From Cytophagales bacterium (GTDB taxonomy: Bacteria; Bacteroidota; Bacteroidia; Cytophagales; Cyclobacteriaceae), in NCBI GenBank assembly GCA_003454975.1, contig DMST01000176.1:1-18130 (forward strand): a stretch of 18,130 nt of DNA. Direction: 5' to 3'. Positions 8,422-15,509 of this stretch are shown piece by piece. Below the pieces are notes generated by a model. The model had not been told where the DNA came from. It saw only the letters and a list, made by a program, of their open reading frames with translations, and ran no database searches. Each line of letters begins with the position of its first letter. Within the stretch, counting starts at the first letter, position 1. The position numbers were made by a program, and so were the translations under genes.

Positions 8422-8973
8422 ATGAAAAAACTCTGCTTCAGCCTTGCCCTAGCCGCAAGCATAAGTATCGCGTCCTTCGGACAAATTGGGACTCCGTTTC
8501 CGCCACTCTCCGGACAGACTCTTGACGATAGCCCGGTTAGTATTCCGGATAGCACCAACGGTAAGTACACCCTTATCGGGATGGCCTATTCTAAAAAAGC
8601 CGAGCAAGATCTGGACACGTGGTTCCAACCCGTATACAGGAAGTTCGTAGCTGATCCGGAAAATGCTGGCCTTTTTGCAGCCTTCACCTATGACCTGCAC
8701 GTGTACTTCATTCCCATGTTTACTGGGGCTAAACGGGTGGCAAGCGAACCCGCAAGGGAAAGTGCCGTAAAGCGCCTGGACTACCGGCTCCACCCTCTGG
8801 TGCTTTTCTATGTAGGTGGGCTGGATGAGTACAAGAAAGCCCTTGAGTTTGACGGCAAAAACAAGCCCTACATTTTCCTGCTAGATGAGGAAGGGACCAT
8901 TGTATTTGCCACATCCGGCCGGTGCACTCCGGACAAGATGGAGGCCATCGAAGATTTTTTATCCGACTTGTGA
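8422..8973 (+). CDS. Secreted thioredoxin-fold protein lacking the CxxC motif
   Basis: The 183-residue protein starts with a signal peptide (MKKLCFSLALAASISIASFG) that should be cleaved before Gln21, as is typical in Bacteroidota. The mature part begins IGTPFPPLSGQTLDD, the opening of redoxin/TlpA-like domains. It continues with a strand KYTLIGMAYSKKAEQDLDTW where thioredoxins would have WCxxC; no Cys pair is present. The end (KPYIFLLDEEGTIVFATSGRCT) matches the cis-Pro and beta-hairpin part of the fold. It is therefore probably periplasmic or secreted and without disulfide-exchange activity. A binding or assembly role, perhaps like ATP10-type proteins, is speculation. The gene stands alone, with a terminator before it and hairpins after it. 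Confidence 0.75.
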   Translation: MKKLCFSLALAASISIASFGQIGTPFPPLSGQTLDDSPVSIPDSTNGKYTLIGMAYSKKAEQDLDTWFQPVYRKFVADPENAGLFAAFTYDLHVYFIPMFTGAKRVASEPARESAVKRLDYRLHPLVLFYVGGLDEYKKALEFDGKNKPYIFLLDEEGTIVFATSGRCTPDKMEAIEDFLSDL

Positions 8974-9000
8974 AAAATAACAGGCCACTTTTGGCCCTGT
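8972..9000 (-). terminator. Hairpin with a T-rich tail on the minus strand
   Basis: The arms ACAGGCC (8980-8986) and GGCCCTGT (8993-9000) pair with one bulged C and a 6-nt loop. On the plus strand no T-run follows, so it is a poor terminator for the gene ending at 8973. On the minus strand the stem runs into TTATTTTTC, the form of an intrinsic terminator. No minus-strand gene is visible to its right, so it may end an unrecognised transcript from the gap. Confidence 0.4.
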
Positions 9001-9014
9001 GAACCCACAGTATC

Positions 9015-9068
9015 TAGGGAGGGTAAAAATTGGCATGGCAAAAAGCCAGAAAAACCAATCTCTCCCTA
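9015..9068. other. Three-tier nested hairpin in noncoding DNA
   Basis: Three helices are stacked on one axis. TAGGGAG (9015-9021) pairs with CTCCCTA (9062-9068). ATTGG (9029-9033) pairs with CCAAT (9055-9059). TGGC (9036-9039) pairs with GCCA (9045-9048) around a loop of five A. All 16 pairs are Watson-Crick, with A-rich internal loops between the helices. The order is too regular to look accidental. It could be a small RNA element on either strand or a remnant of a short inverted-repeat element. No function can be assigned. Confidence 0.55.
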
Positions 9069-9308
9069 TTCCCATATTCTACCTTCGAAAGTCACAATTT
9101 GAGGCATTTTAGGGGTGTGGCAATTAGAAATATTCAATTTTTAAATTTTCGCATTCATCTTTTTTTTAATACAATTTTCCAGTCTAAAAAATCTCCAATA
9201 GAACAATTTCAAGCCAATAAATTCACTTTTGGGCCGAAATCTTACATATTCAAAAATGTCATTATCAGCACCAACCTCGATCAATTGCGAAAAAACTTCG
9301 ATAAACTG

Positions 9309-9340
9309 TTGAAAAAGCTAAATATTTCTTGCTAAACTTG
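9309..9340 (+). promoter_or_regulatory. Candidate Bacteroidota-type promoter for the Gly-rich peptide operon
   Basis: TTG at 9309-9311 is followed after 21 nt by TAAACTTG at 9333-9340, which matches the Bacteroidota -7 consensus TAnnTTTG at all but one fixed position. It would give a 5' leader of about 60 nt. A second, weaker -7-like TAAATTAG lies at 9386-9393 without a matching upstream TTG. Confidence 0.4.
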
Positions 9341-9350
9341 CTATCAAGTT
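9335..9350. promoter_or_regulatory. Perfect palindrome overlapping the candidate promoter
   Basis: AACTTG-CTAT-CAAGTT has two perfect 6-bp half-sites with a 4-nt spacer. It overlaps the -7 element proposed at 9333-9340 and lies 55 bp ahead of the peptide gene. The position suits a repressor operator. It could instead be a small leader hairpin. Confidence 0.4.
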
Positions 9351-9404
9351 ACACGAGTCAAATAATCGAGTATTTTATTTCTTACTAAATTAGCGTATTC
9401 CAAA

Positions 9405-9653
9405 ATGAAAAAGTCTATTAGTAACTTCGAACAGTTCGCACTGTCGAACACAGAAAACCTTAATTCAATACTTGGCGGAATCGGTTCTGGTCCTATGCCT
9501 GGATCTGGTCATACTGGTGGAGAAAACCCCAAGCATGGATCTGGTGGTACAACCACTAGTACAGGTGGCGGAACTTCGGGTGGTGGAACAGGAACTGGTG
9601 AACCTACTAGTGGGGGAACTCAGGATAACAAGGACTTAGCTCCTATATCTTAA
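9405..9653 (+). CDS. Gly/Ser/Thr-rich peptide precursor with double-glycine leader
   Basis: The 82-residue product has two unlike parts. Residues 1-25 look like a Bacteroidota double-glycine leader: KKSISNFEQFALS followed by LNSILGG, with Phe8, Phe11, Leu13, Leu19, Ile22 and Leu23 at the usual hydrophobic spacing and Gly24-Gly25 just before the proposed cut. The 57 residues after Gly25 are extremely biased: 19 Gly, 10 Thr, 7 Ser and no Cys, with short repeats such as GSG and TSGG, ending in QDNKDLAPIS. Export and cleavage by a C39-peptidase ABC transporter would be expected, but none is encoded nearby. The absence of Cys rules out lanthionine or sactionine bridges. Two nucleotides separate its stop from the TPR gene, so they form one translational unit. 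Secreted signal, bacteriocin-like peptide and surface-modifying peptide are all possible; the function is unknown. Confidence 0.7.
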   Translation: MKKSISNFEQFALSNTENLNSILGGIGSGPMPGSGHTGGENPKHGSGGTTTSTGGGTSGGGTGTGEPTSGGTQDNKDLAPIS

Positions 9654-9655
9654 CA

Positions 9656-10972
9656 ATGCTAAAAAGGAAGGTATACATTATATTGTTTATTCTTCCCCTT
9701 ATTACTGGGGCATGTTCATTTGACCTAGATAGATCCTCATCTATGGCAGATCAATATGAACGTGCTCTTTCTACTTGGAAGTCCGATAGCCAAAATTCTC
9801 TACAAATATTAGAAGGACTAATAGAACAATCCTCTGGTTCTGATCTATGGACCACCAAAGCCTATCTTTTACAGTACTACATTTTTGCTAGACAGGGCCT
9901 ACAAGAGGAAGAATACAAAGCCCTGATAAAGGCCAAGTCTAATTTGGAGGTCTTGCCTAACCATGAGGTAGCTACTGAAACCTTCAATGCTCTGTCCTAT
10001 TTCTACTATAGCAGGGGCTTCTGGGCAAAAGCAGAACACTTTGGCTGGAAAGCCCTGGAAGCGGTTGAGTTATCATCGGATAAAAGCAAATACAATTTCG
10101 TGCTCTTTAATTTGGGCGGGGCTTTATTTCACCAAGATAAGTGGAACGAGTCGCTTGAAATTATCGAGAAGGTTTCCCTAAGTGATAATGTGGGCTCTCG
10201 TATCAATCAGCTAGAGTGGTTGGCCGCCATCAATCTCCATTTAGAAAAATATGATGAAGCCATTGCCAATGGTAAAGAGTGCCTTGACCTCATAGGTACT
10301 GAGGATGATCCTAAGGCCTTTTATATTCTTAACACCCTTGGCTTGGTATACAATAACTTAGGTGATCTTGATCAATCCGCAGCCTTCTTTGAAAAAAGCT
10401 ATAGAGTAAATAACAGTTTTCACTACGCAATATTTAATGCAGGAAAGCTTTTTGAAGAATTGGGCGAATATGAAAAGAGCGTTCAGTACTATGAAGTCCT
10501 TCGAAACTGGGATATTTCCTCTGAGTTAAACATTGATATCCTAACCACTATCCACAAAGGGTTAAATCGTCTTCAACTAATCTATCACCTTAAAGGAGAG
10601 CAAAATAAGGCACTACAGGTTATGTTAGAAGCTGAAAACCTCTTGGAACGAAAAACCTTGACGGAGGCAGCTCAAAAGGAATTAGAAGCGGTATATGCAT
10701 TGGATGAGTTAGAGGACGAGGCTCTCAATGACATTATTCAACAAACTGAAGCTAAGGCGAATACCAATCGGAAAATGGCCATTCTCTTTGCCGGCCTATT
10801 AGCCATGGTTCTTATTGCTTTCTTCGCTTGGGCCATGTCTCTCAACCGTCGTAAATACTCCGTAGCCAATAGCGAGTTGGCAGCAGATGCTCGCGATGTG
10901 ATTGATTTCCTTTCCTTACAGGTTACTCAAATCGACCTGGAACCTAAAGTTCGACAGCACAGCGACTCCTAA
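9656..10972 (+). CDS. Membrane-anchored TPR protein, sensor-like architecture without an output domain
   Basis: The 438-residue protein begins with a lipoprotein-type signal (IILFILPLITGAC, Cys20). Residues about 30-370 are all helical, with TPR-like repeats at about 108-136, 147-170, 222-250 (YILNTLGLVYNNLGDLDQSA) and 256-282 (NAGKLFEELGEYEKSVQYYE). A membrane helix at about 374-394 (MAILFAGLLAMVLIAFFAWA) is followed by a basic SLNRRK stop-transfer and a 40-residue tail. In Bacteroidota, TPR-membrane helix proteins normally continue into a LuxR-type HTH or a histidine kinase; here the tail is too short for either. The TPR part should face the periplasm and bind a protein or peptide. The preceding Gly-rich peptide is the obvious candidate ligand, by context only. 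Base composition is lower in G+C than in flanking genes. Its stop overlaps the convergent flavoprotein gene by 4 nt. Confidence 0.8.
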   Translation: MLKRKVYIILFILPLITGACSFDLDRSSSMADQYERALSTWKSDSQNSLQILEGLIEQSSGSDLWTTKAYLLQYYIFARQGLQEEEYKALIKAKSNLEVLPNHEVATETFNALSYFYYSRGFWAKAEHFGWKALEAVELSSDKSKYNFVLFNLGGALFHQDKWNESLEIIEKVSLSDNVGSRINQLEWLAAINLHLEKYDEAIANGKECLDLIGTEDDPKAFYILNTLGLVYNNLGDLDQSAAFFEKSYRVNNSFHYAIFNAGKLFEELGEYEKSVQYYEVLRNWDISSELNIDILTTIHKGLNRLQLIYHLKGEQNKALQVMLEAENLLERKTLTEAAQKELEAVYALDELEDEALNDIIQQTEAKANTNRKMAILFAGLLAMVLIAFFAWAMSLNRRKYSVANSELAADARDVIDFLSLQVTQIDLEPKVRQHSDS

Positions 10973-12090
10973 AATGGTTTCCCATGGGTTTGAGCCATCA
11001 TTCGTCGTGCTACCCAGGGCGTCCTTTTCCCCAAGTTTACGGCTAGGTTAGAAGCAGACTCACCGCCAAATAAGCGCTGAATTTTGCGGCCTGCCCACAA
11101 CCGAAGGGCAAAATGCTTTTTCCAAACCTTCGCATATTCTGTCTCCAATACCTCCCGATCCCATGTTTCTTTGGGCGAATAATGCGTAAGAATCAGTTCG
11201 GAAAGAAGCTTGGCCGAATGAATGGCAAGGGCCATGCCATTACCGCATAGCGGAGTAATAAGCCCGGCACTATCGCCAGACATCAAAATATGTCCTTCCA
11301 CGGGTGCCTTGGGCTTAAAGTTGATTTCATTGATCACCTCTGGCTTCTCAAAGAGGAACTCACTATTCTCGTACACCTGCTTCAGATACGGGTTGCGCTT
11401 GACCACCGCCTCCTCCATGGCCTCAATGGAGCCATATTGCCGCAGGTGCTTACGGCTACCCAAGTAGCACATGTTATAGCGCTCGCCTTCTACCTTGCTA
11501 AGGCCACAATAGCCTCCAGCAAAATTGTGTAGGGCAATCACATCTCCGGGGAATTCCGTACGGATGTGGTATTTCACCCCGATATAATCTGAGCGTTCCT
11601 GAATAAACTGACGATCCAGCACTTTGTCTACCTTGCTGCGCTTGCCAAAAGCCCCAATCACCAGGGGCGAGAAGATAATGTCACCTTGAGCAAGGACCAC
11701 CTCGAATTGATTGTCCTGGAAATGAACATCCTCCACCTGTGTTTTGAGCCGGAAGGTAACCCCCAATTCTAATGCGCGCCGGTAAAGAAATTCGTCCAAA
11801 GCATACCGGCTGATGCCCCAGCCGCCTAGGTCCAAAGGCATTTCCATTTGCTTACCAGCTACGGAGGTAAGCTGGAAACGCTTCAGCTGGGCTGGCTCCA
11901 GCTCTTCAGGGTAAGCGCCCATGCTTTTCAAAAAAGGCAACACTTCATTGGAGATATACTCCCCACAGACCCGATGAAACGGATACGCTTTCTTCTCTAC
12001 TACAAGTACCGATAGTCCCGACTTAGCCAATACGAGGCTATTGGTTAGTCCGGCCAACCCACCCCCAACGATGACAACGTCATATCCCAT
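10969..12090 (-). CDS. FAD-dependent oxidoreductase, geranylgeranyl-reductase-like
   Basis: The 373-residue flavoprotein has the dinucleotide-binding start MGYDVVIVGGGLAG and the acidic end of the second strand (VLVVEKK). The HRVCGEYIS block and the C-terminal GDSAGLITPLCGNGMALAI FAD-binding motif are typical of the geranylgeranyl reductase/FixC-like family. Members reduce isoprenoid chains or halogenate or hydroxylate aromatic precursors. In Bacteroidota, relatives often sit beside type III polyketide synthase genes, but no such partner is in this window, so the substrate cannot be named. A TTG at 12097-12099 is in frame, but the ATG at 12088-12090 puts the Rossmann strand right at the N-terminus and is preferred. 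The gene converges with the TPR gene and overlaps it by 4 nt, without a visible terminator between them. Confidence 0.88.
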   Translation of the reverse strand: MGYDVVIVGGGLAGLTNSLVLAKSGLSVLVVEKKAYPFHRVCGEYISNEVLPFLKSMGAYPEELEPAQLKRFQLTSVAGKQMEMPLDLGGWGISRYALDEFLYRRALELGVTFRLKTQVEDVHFQDNQFEVVLAQGDIIFSPLVIGAFGKRSKVDKVLDRQFIQERSDYIGVKYHIRTEFPGDVIALHNFAGGYCGLSKVEGERYNMCYLGSRKHLRQYGSIEAMEEAVVKRNPYLKQVYENSEFLFEKPEVINEINFKPKAPVEGHILMSGDSAGLITPLCGNGMALAIHSAKLLSELILTHYSPKETWDREVLETEYAKVWKKHFALRLWAGRKIQRLFGGESASNLAVNLGKRTPWVARRMMAQTHGKPF

Positions 12091-12191
12091 TCGAACCAAA
12101 GTTTTGCCTTACATCAAATATGAGTCTTAGAAAAATCGTATTAGCGGCCCCATCTATCCACTAGCCGACGCATCTCGGCCTGAAAATAATC

Positions 12192-12199
12192 TAACTTCG
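12192..12199 (+). promoter_or_regulatory. Possible -7 promoter element of the met-zincin gene
   Basis: TAACTTCG differs from the Bacteroidota -7 consensus TAnnTTTG at one fixed position and lies 25 bp ahead of the start codon. No TTG is present at the expected distance upstream, so this remains weak. Confidence 0.3.
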
Positions 12200-12223
12200 G
12201 TCCGTTTTCAATTTAAAGTTCAT

Positions 12224-14713
12224 ATGATGAATAAAGTATTCACAAAAACTGGCTTTGCCGTGGTACTTGGCTTGGTAACTCTACTGGGCTGTACTACAGA
12301 GAAGGCTGCCACATCGGGGAGCACCCCGAGTGCAGGAGGCTCTGGTGGCGGAGGCCGGGATAGAGGAGGCATGAAACCCTATGCTTCAGTAATTACTAAG
12401 AAAGCAGAAACAGACGAGGGAATCTTCTTTGTACATAAAGTAGATAACAAGTACTTCTATGAAATATCGGATACGCTTATTGGTCGGGAGTTTTTGAATG
12501 TAACTCGCCTAGCCAAAACCGCTGCCAATTTGGGCTATGGTGGGCAGAAGCTGAATTCGCAGGTATTGCGATGGGACCGGAAAGATAATCGGTTGCTGCT
12601 TCGGGTAGTATCCTATAACAACATTGCCGCAGACTCTCTGCCGGTTTACCAATCGGTAAAGAATTCCAACTTCGAGCCCATTCTAGCTTCATTTGACATC
12701 AAATCGTTGGCCAAGGATAGTGCAGGGGTAGTCATTGAAGCCACACCACTTTTCACCAATGATGTAGCGGCCTTGGGCATGCCTCAATCGCGTCGGCAAT
12801 CGTTAGGGGTGCGTCGCTTGGATAAGAATCGGTCATTTATTGATCACATCCATAGCTATCCTACCAACATTGAGGTGCGCACCGTATTCACCTATGAGGC
12901 TACCAAAGCCCCAAGTAATGCCAGTACGGGCACTATTTCCATCGAGGTAAATAACTCAATGTTGCTCTTGCCGATAAAACCCATGCAGCCCCGGATTTTC
13001 GACGCCCGGGTGGGTTGGTTTACACAGTCCCAAGTAGACTATGGCATAGATGCCCAGAAAGCCACTACCGTGACGTATCTGCGTCGCTGGCGTCTGGAGC
13101 CCAAAGATCCGGAAGCATACAAGCGGGGAGAGTTGGTAGAACCCATCAAGCCGATTATTTACTACATAGATCCAGCCACACCCGAAAAATGGGTACCCCA
13201 TCTAATTGCAGGAGTAAATGATTGGCAGGTAGCCTTTGAGGCTGCCGGATTCAAAAATGCCATCATTGGTATGCGGGCCCCTACCCCTGAGGAGGATCCT
13301 GAATGGAGCCCTGAGGATGCTCGCTATTCTGTGATCCGCTACTTCGCCTCCAATGTACAGAACGCGTCAGGACCTCATACTCCTGATCCCCGTACGGGAG
13401 AAATTTTGGAGTCAGACATCAACTGGTACCACAACGTGATGAACCTGCTCCGGAATTGGTTCCTGATTCAGACGGCAGCAGTAAACGAGGATGCGCGCAA
13501 GTTGAAGTTTGACGACGACCAGATGGGCGAGCTCATTCGGTTTGTAGCAGCTCATGAAGTAGGTCATACCCTGGGCTTACCCCACAACATGGGTTCTAGC
13601 TTTGCCTACCCAGTAGATTCTTTGCGCTCACCTGCCTTTACCAAGGTAATGGGCACGGCGCCTTCCATTATGGACTATGCACGATTCAACTACATAGCAC
13701 AACCCGGTGATGGTGCGGCTTTGTATCCGAGAATTGGGCCCTACGATAAGTGGTCCATCAAATGGGGATACACCTGGTTCGATTCGGAATCACCCGAAGC
13801 AGAAATGCCTACCCTGAATGAATGGATCTTGGAGCGGGCAGATGATCCCATCTATCATTTCGGTCGTCAAAGCATCAACATTCTAGACCCACGCTCACAA
13901 ACAGAGGACCTTGGAAATGATGCCATGAAAGCCAGTGATTATGGTATTGCTAACCTGAAGCGAATTTTGCCTAATCTCATCGAATGGACAGCTGAAGACG
14001 GTAAGGATTATGATGATCTGGAAGAATTGTACGGGCAGGTAGTAGGCCAATGGAATCGCTATGTGGGGCACGTGAAGTCGAACATCGGTGGTGTCTACGA
14101 AACCGATAAGACGTATGAACAAGAGGGTATGGTATTTGAGTTTGTCCCTAAAGAAACCCAAAAGCAAGCCGTAGATTGGATCAATGCCAATGTGTTTGCT
14201 ACCCCTACTTGGCTAATCGACGAGGACATACTAGGCCGGATAGAAGCGATAGGCATTGTAGATCGTATTAGGAGCCGACAAGTAGCCGCTATGCAGGCAG
14301 TACTGGATTTACAACGCTTGGGCCGGATGATGGAAGCTGAAGCTCGCTTAGGCGACGAGACCTACACGGTTATAGAACTGTTCGATGACCTGAGAAGTGG
14401 GGTTTGGACAGAACTGCGCACGGGTGCTGCCACAGATACTTATCGGCGTAACCTACAGCGGGCTCATATCGAACGATTGGAGTACTTGATGACAGAGGAA
14501 GCAGGTCGGGTGCCTAGGGGAGCCTTTGCTCAGTTTTTCAATGCATTCCCCTTCGATGCCAGTCAGTCAGACCTTCGGGCCATTGTACGGGCAGAGTTGA
14601 AGCGGTTGCGTCGCGACGCCAATGCGGCGGCTGGTCGTACCCGTCATACTATGACCAGAATTCACCTGGAAGATGTAGTGGCCCGCATCGATACCATCTT
14701 GGACGAGGACTAA
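12224..14713 (+). CDS. Zinc-dependent met-zincin lipoprotein (DUF5118-DUF5117-DUF4953 type)
   Basis: The 829-residue protein has a lipoprotein signal (VVLGLVTLLGC, Cys23) and a Gly/Ser-rich linker (SGSTPSAGGSGGGG) that lets the enzyme stand off the membrane. An N-terminal DUF5118-like segment (KPYASVITKKAETDEGIFFV) leads into a DUF5117-like domain (FEPILASFDIKSLAKDSAG, PIIYYIDPATPEKWV). The C-terminal met-zincin peptidase domain has HEVGHTLGLPHN (His444, Glu445, His448, His454 as zinc ligands and general base) and Met483 in SIMDYARFNY as the Met-turn. All catalytic residues are intact. It presumably digests proteins at the cell surface or in the periplasm; the substrate is unknown. Two adjacent ATG codons (12224, 12227) are equally usable. 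It is monocistronic, with a strong terminator after the stop. Confidence 0.92.
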   Translation: MMNKVFTKTGFAVVLGLVTLLGCTTEKAATSGSTPSAGGSGGGGRDRGGMKPYASVITKKAETDEGIFFVHKVDNKYFYEISDTLIGREFLNVTRLAKTAANLGYGGQKLNSQVLRWDRKDNRLLLRVVSYNNIAADSLPVYQSVKNSNFEPILASFDIKSLAKDSAGVVIEATPLFTNDVAALGMPQSRRQSLGVRRLDKNRSFIDHIHSYPTNIEVRTVFTYEATKAPSNASTGTISIEVNNSMLLLPIKPMQPRIFDARVGWFTQSQVDYGIDAQKATTVTYLRRWRLEPKDPEAYKRGELVEPIKPIIYYIDPATPEKWVPHLIAGVNDWQVAFEAAGFKNAIIGMRAPTPEEDPEWSPEDARYSVIRYFASNVQNASGPHTPDPRTGEILESDINWYHNVMNLLRNWFLIQTAAVNEDARKLKFDDDQMGELIRFVAAHEVGHTLGLPHNMGSSFAYPVDSLRSPAFTKVMGTAPSIMDYARFNYIAQPGDGAALYPRIGPYDKWSIKWGYTWFDSESPEAEMPTLNEWILERADDPIYHFGRQSINILDPRSQTEDLGNDAMKASDYGIANLKRILPNLIEWTAEDGKDYDDLEELYGQVVGQWNRYVGHVKSNIGGVYETDKTYEQEGMVFEFVPKETQKQAVDWINANVFATPTWLIDEDILGRIEAIGIVDRIRSRQVAAMQAVLDLQRLGRMMEAEARLGDETYTVIELFDDLRSGVWTELRTGAATDTYRRNLQRAHIERLEYLMTEEAGRVPRGAFAQFFNAFPFDASQSDLRAIVRAELKRLRRDANAAAGRTRHTMTRIHLEDVVARIDTILDED

Positions 14714-14735
14714 GAAGCCTTTTTCATAAAATAAG

Positions 14736-14773
14736 AAGCCCTCGGGTCTGGTGACTCGAGGGCTTTCTTTTTG
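14736..14773. terminator. Strong bidirectional intrinsic terminator
   Basis: A 13-bp stem with one G-T wobble (AAGCCCTCGGGTC at 14736-14748, GACTCGAGGGCTT at 14753-14765) closes a TGGT tetraloop. The plus strand continues TCTTTTTG and the minus strand continues CTTATTTTATG. It lies between the convergent met-zincin and GIN-domain genes and should stop both transcripts. Confidence 0.88.
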
Positions 14774-14786
14774 CAGCAATGGGGCC

Positions 14787-15494
14787 CTAGTTAGCTTCAC
14801 CGATAGAGCCAATACCTGAGACTTTCTGAGACACATCTTCGGGGTCTCCTTTGTAGCTGATGCCACCTACTCCACTTACTTGGGCATCTAAGCGTCCGGT
14901 TACATATACCTCCGCGCCACCTACCCCACTTACTGAGACCTTACAGTCTGTAGTAGTCAGCGAATAGGCTTCAACGTTACCCGCTCCACTCAAGGAAAAT
15001 GAAGCATCCTGGGCTTCGCCAGATAAAGAAAGACTGCCCGCACCAGAGGTATTAATATCGAGCTCCATTACGTCCACTTTTAAATCAATTTCTGCCGCTC
15101 CAGAAATATTCATGTCGAGAGACTCGCCGGCCACAGTACCATAGTTCTCTACAGATGCCGCTCCTGACACGTCAATCGCCTCCAGGGAAGTGTAGGTTAT
15201 ATTGATCACTATGCCCGATTGGGAATAGAGGCTAGAGGTACTTTCGATTATCAACCGATCACCTTTGACTTCCGTTTTGATGTATTCCATCAGATTTTCA
15301 TCCGTTTCAATCTCCACGCTAGGGGTATTGCCCTCCGTGATTAGGACCTGATAACCGCCTTTTAGGTGTATACGAGAAAAGTCTTGGATCTCCCGATTTT
15401 CAGAAACGATATTGCCATTTCCAGAAACATCAAAAAAGGCACCGGTACAAGCCGAGAAGCTCAGCATTAACAATAAGAAAGAAGCATGTTTCAT
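14787..15494 (-). CDS. GIN-domain (DUF2807) lipoprotein
   Basis: The 235-residue product has a short lipoprotein-type signal (MKHASFLLLMLSFSAC, Cys16). The mature part matches the putative auto-transporter adhesin head GIN domain. It opens with VSGNGNIVSENREIQDFSRI and LKGGYQVLITEG, then has many repeats of the kind VSGAASVENYG, ISGAAEIDLKV, TSGAGSLSLSG, LSGAGNVEAYS, VSGVGGAEVYV and VSGVGGISYKGDP. This SGxG periodicity predicts a right-handed beta-solenoid. No enzyme site is visible. Such proteins are widespread in Bacteroidota and are thought to sit at the cell surface, but their role is not settled. It diverges from glyA across a 177-bp region with possible shared operator repeats and ends at a bidirectional terminator. 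Confidence 0.88.
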   Translation of the reverse strand: MKHASFLLLMLSFSACTGAFFDVSGNGNIVSENREIQDFSRIHLKGGYQVLITEGNTPSVEIETDENLMEYIKTEVKGDRLIIESTSSLYSQSGIVINITYTSLEAIDVSGAASVENYGTVAGESLDMNISGAAEIDLKVDVMELDINTSGAGSLSLSGEAQDASFSLSGAGNVEAYSLTTTDCKVSVSGVGGAEVYVTGRLDAQVSGVGGISYKGDPEDVSQKVSGIGSIGEAN

Positions 15495-15509
15495 AAGATG
15501 TGCGGTTTA

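Larger units (their letters stand above)
8974..9404. other. 431-bp A+T-rich intergenic gap with hairpins but no convincing gene
   Basis: No protein gene is supported here. A 101-codon reading frame at 9030-9335 has low-complexity composition and recognisable similarity to nothing. Composition falls sharply: 11 of the 60 bases at 9121-9180 are G or C. The left third holds two hairpins (8980-9000 and 9015-9068). The right end holds a possible promoter and a perfect palindrome ahead of the Gly-rich peptide gene. The middle, about 9070-9300, shows A/T runs only. Confidence 0.6.

Noticed and set aside
9030..9335. 101-codon open frame in the A+T-rich gap
   Set aside because: The translation is rich in Phe, Asn, Lys and Ile as expected from random A+T-rich DNA, its start lies inside the nested hairpin, and it has no domain, signal or ribosome-binding context.
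9405..9653. Lanthipeptide or sactipeptide precursor
   Set aside because: The core has no cysteine and no modifying enzyme gene lies nearby, so only the leader resemblance is claimed.
12091..12099. TTG start for the flavoprotein
   Set aside because: It adds only 3 residues, and the ATG at 12088-12090 gives the usual N-terminus immediately before the Rossmann motif.
12294..12371. Gly/Ser-rich segment of the met-zincin as a relative of the Gly-rich peptide
   Set aside because: It is a short low-complexity linker after the lipid-anchored Cys, common in surface lipoproteins; similar composition alone does not show kinship.
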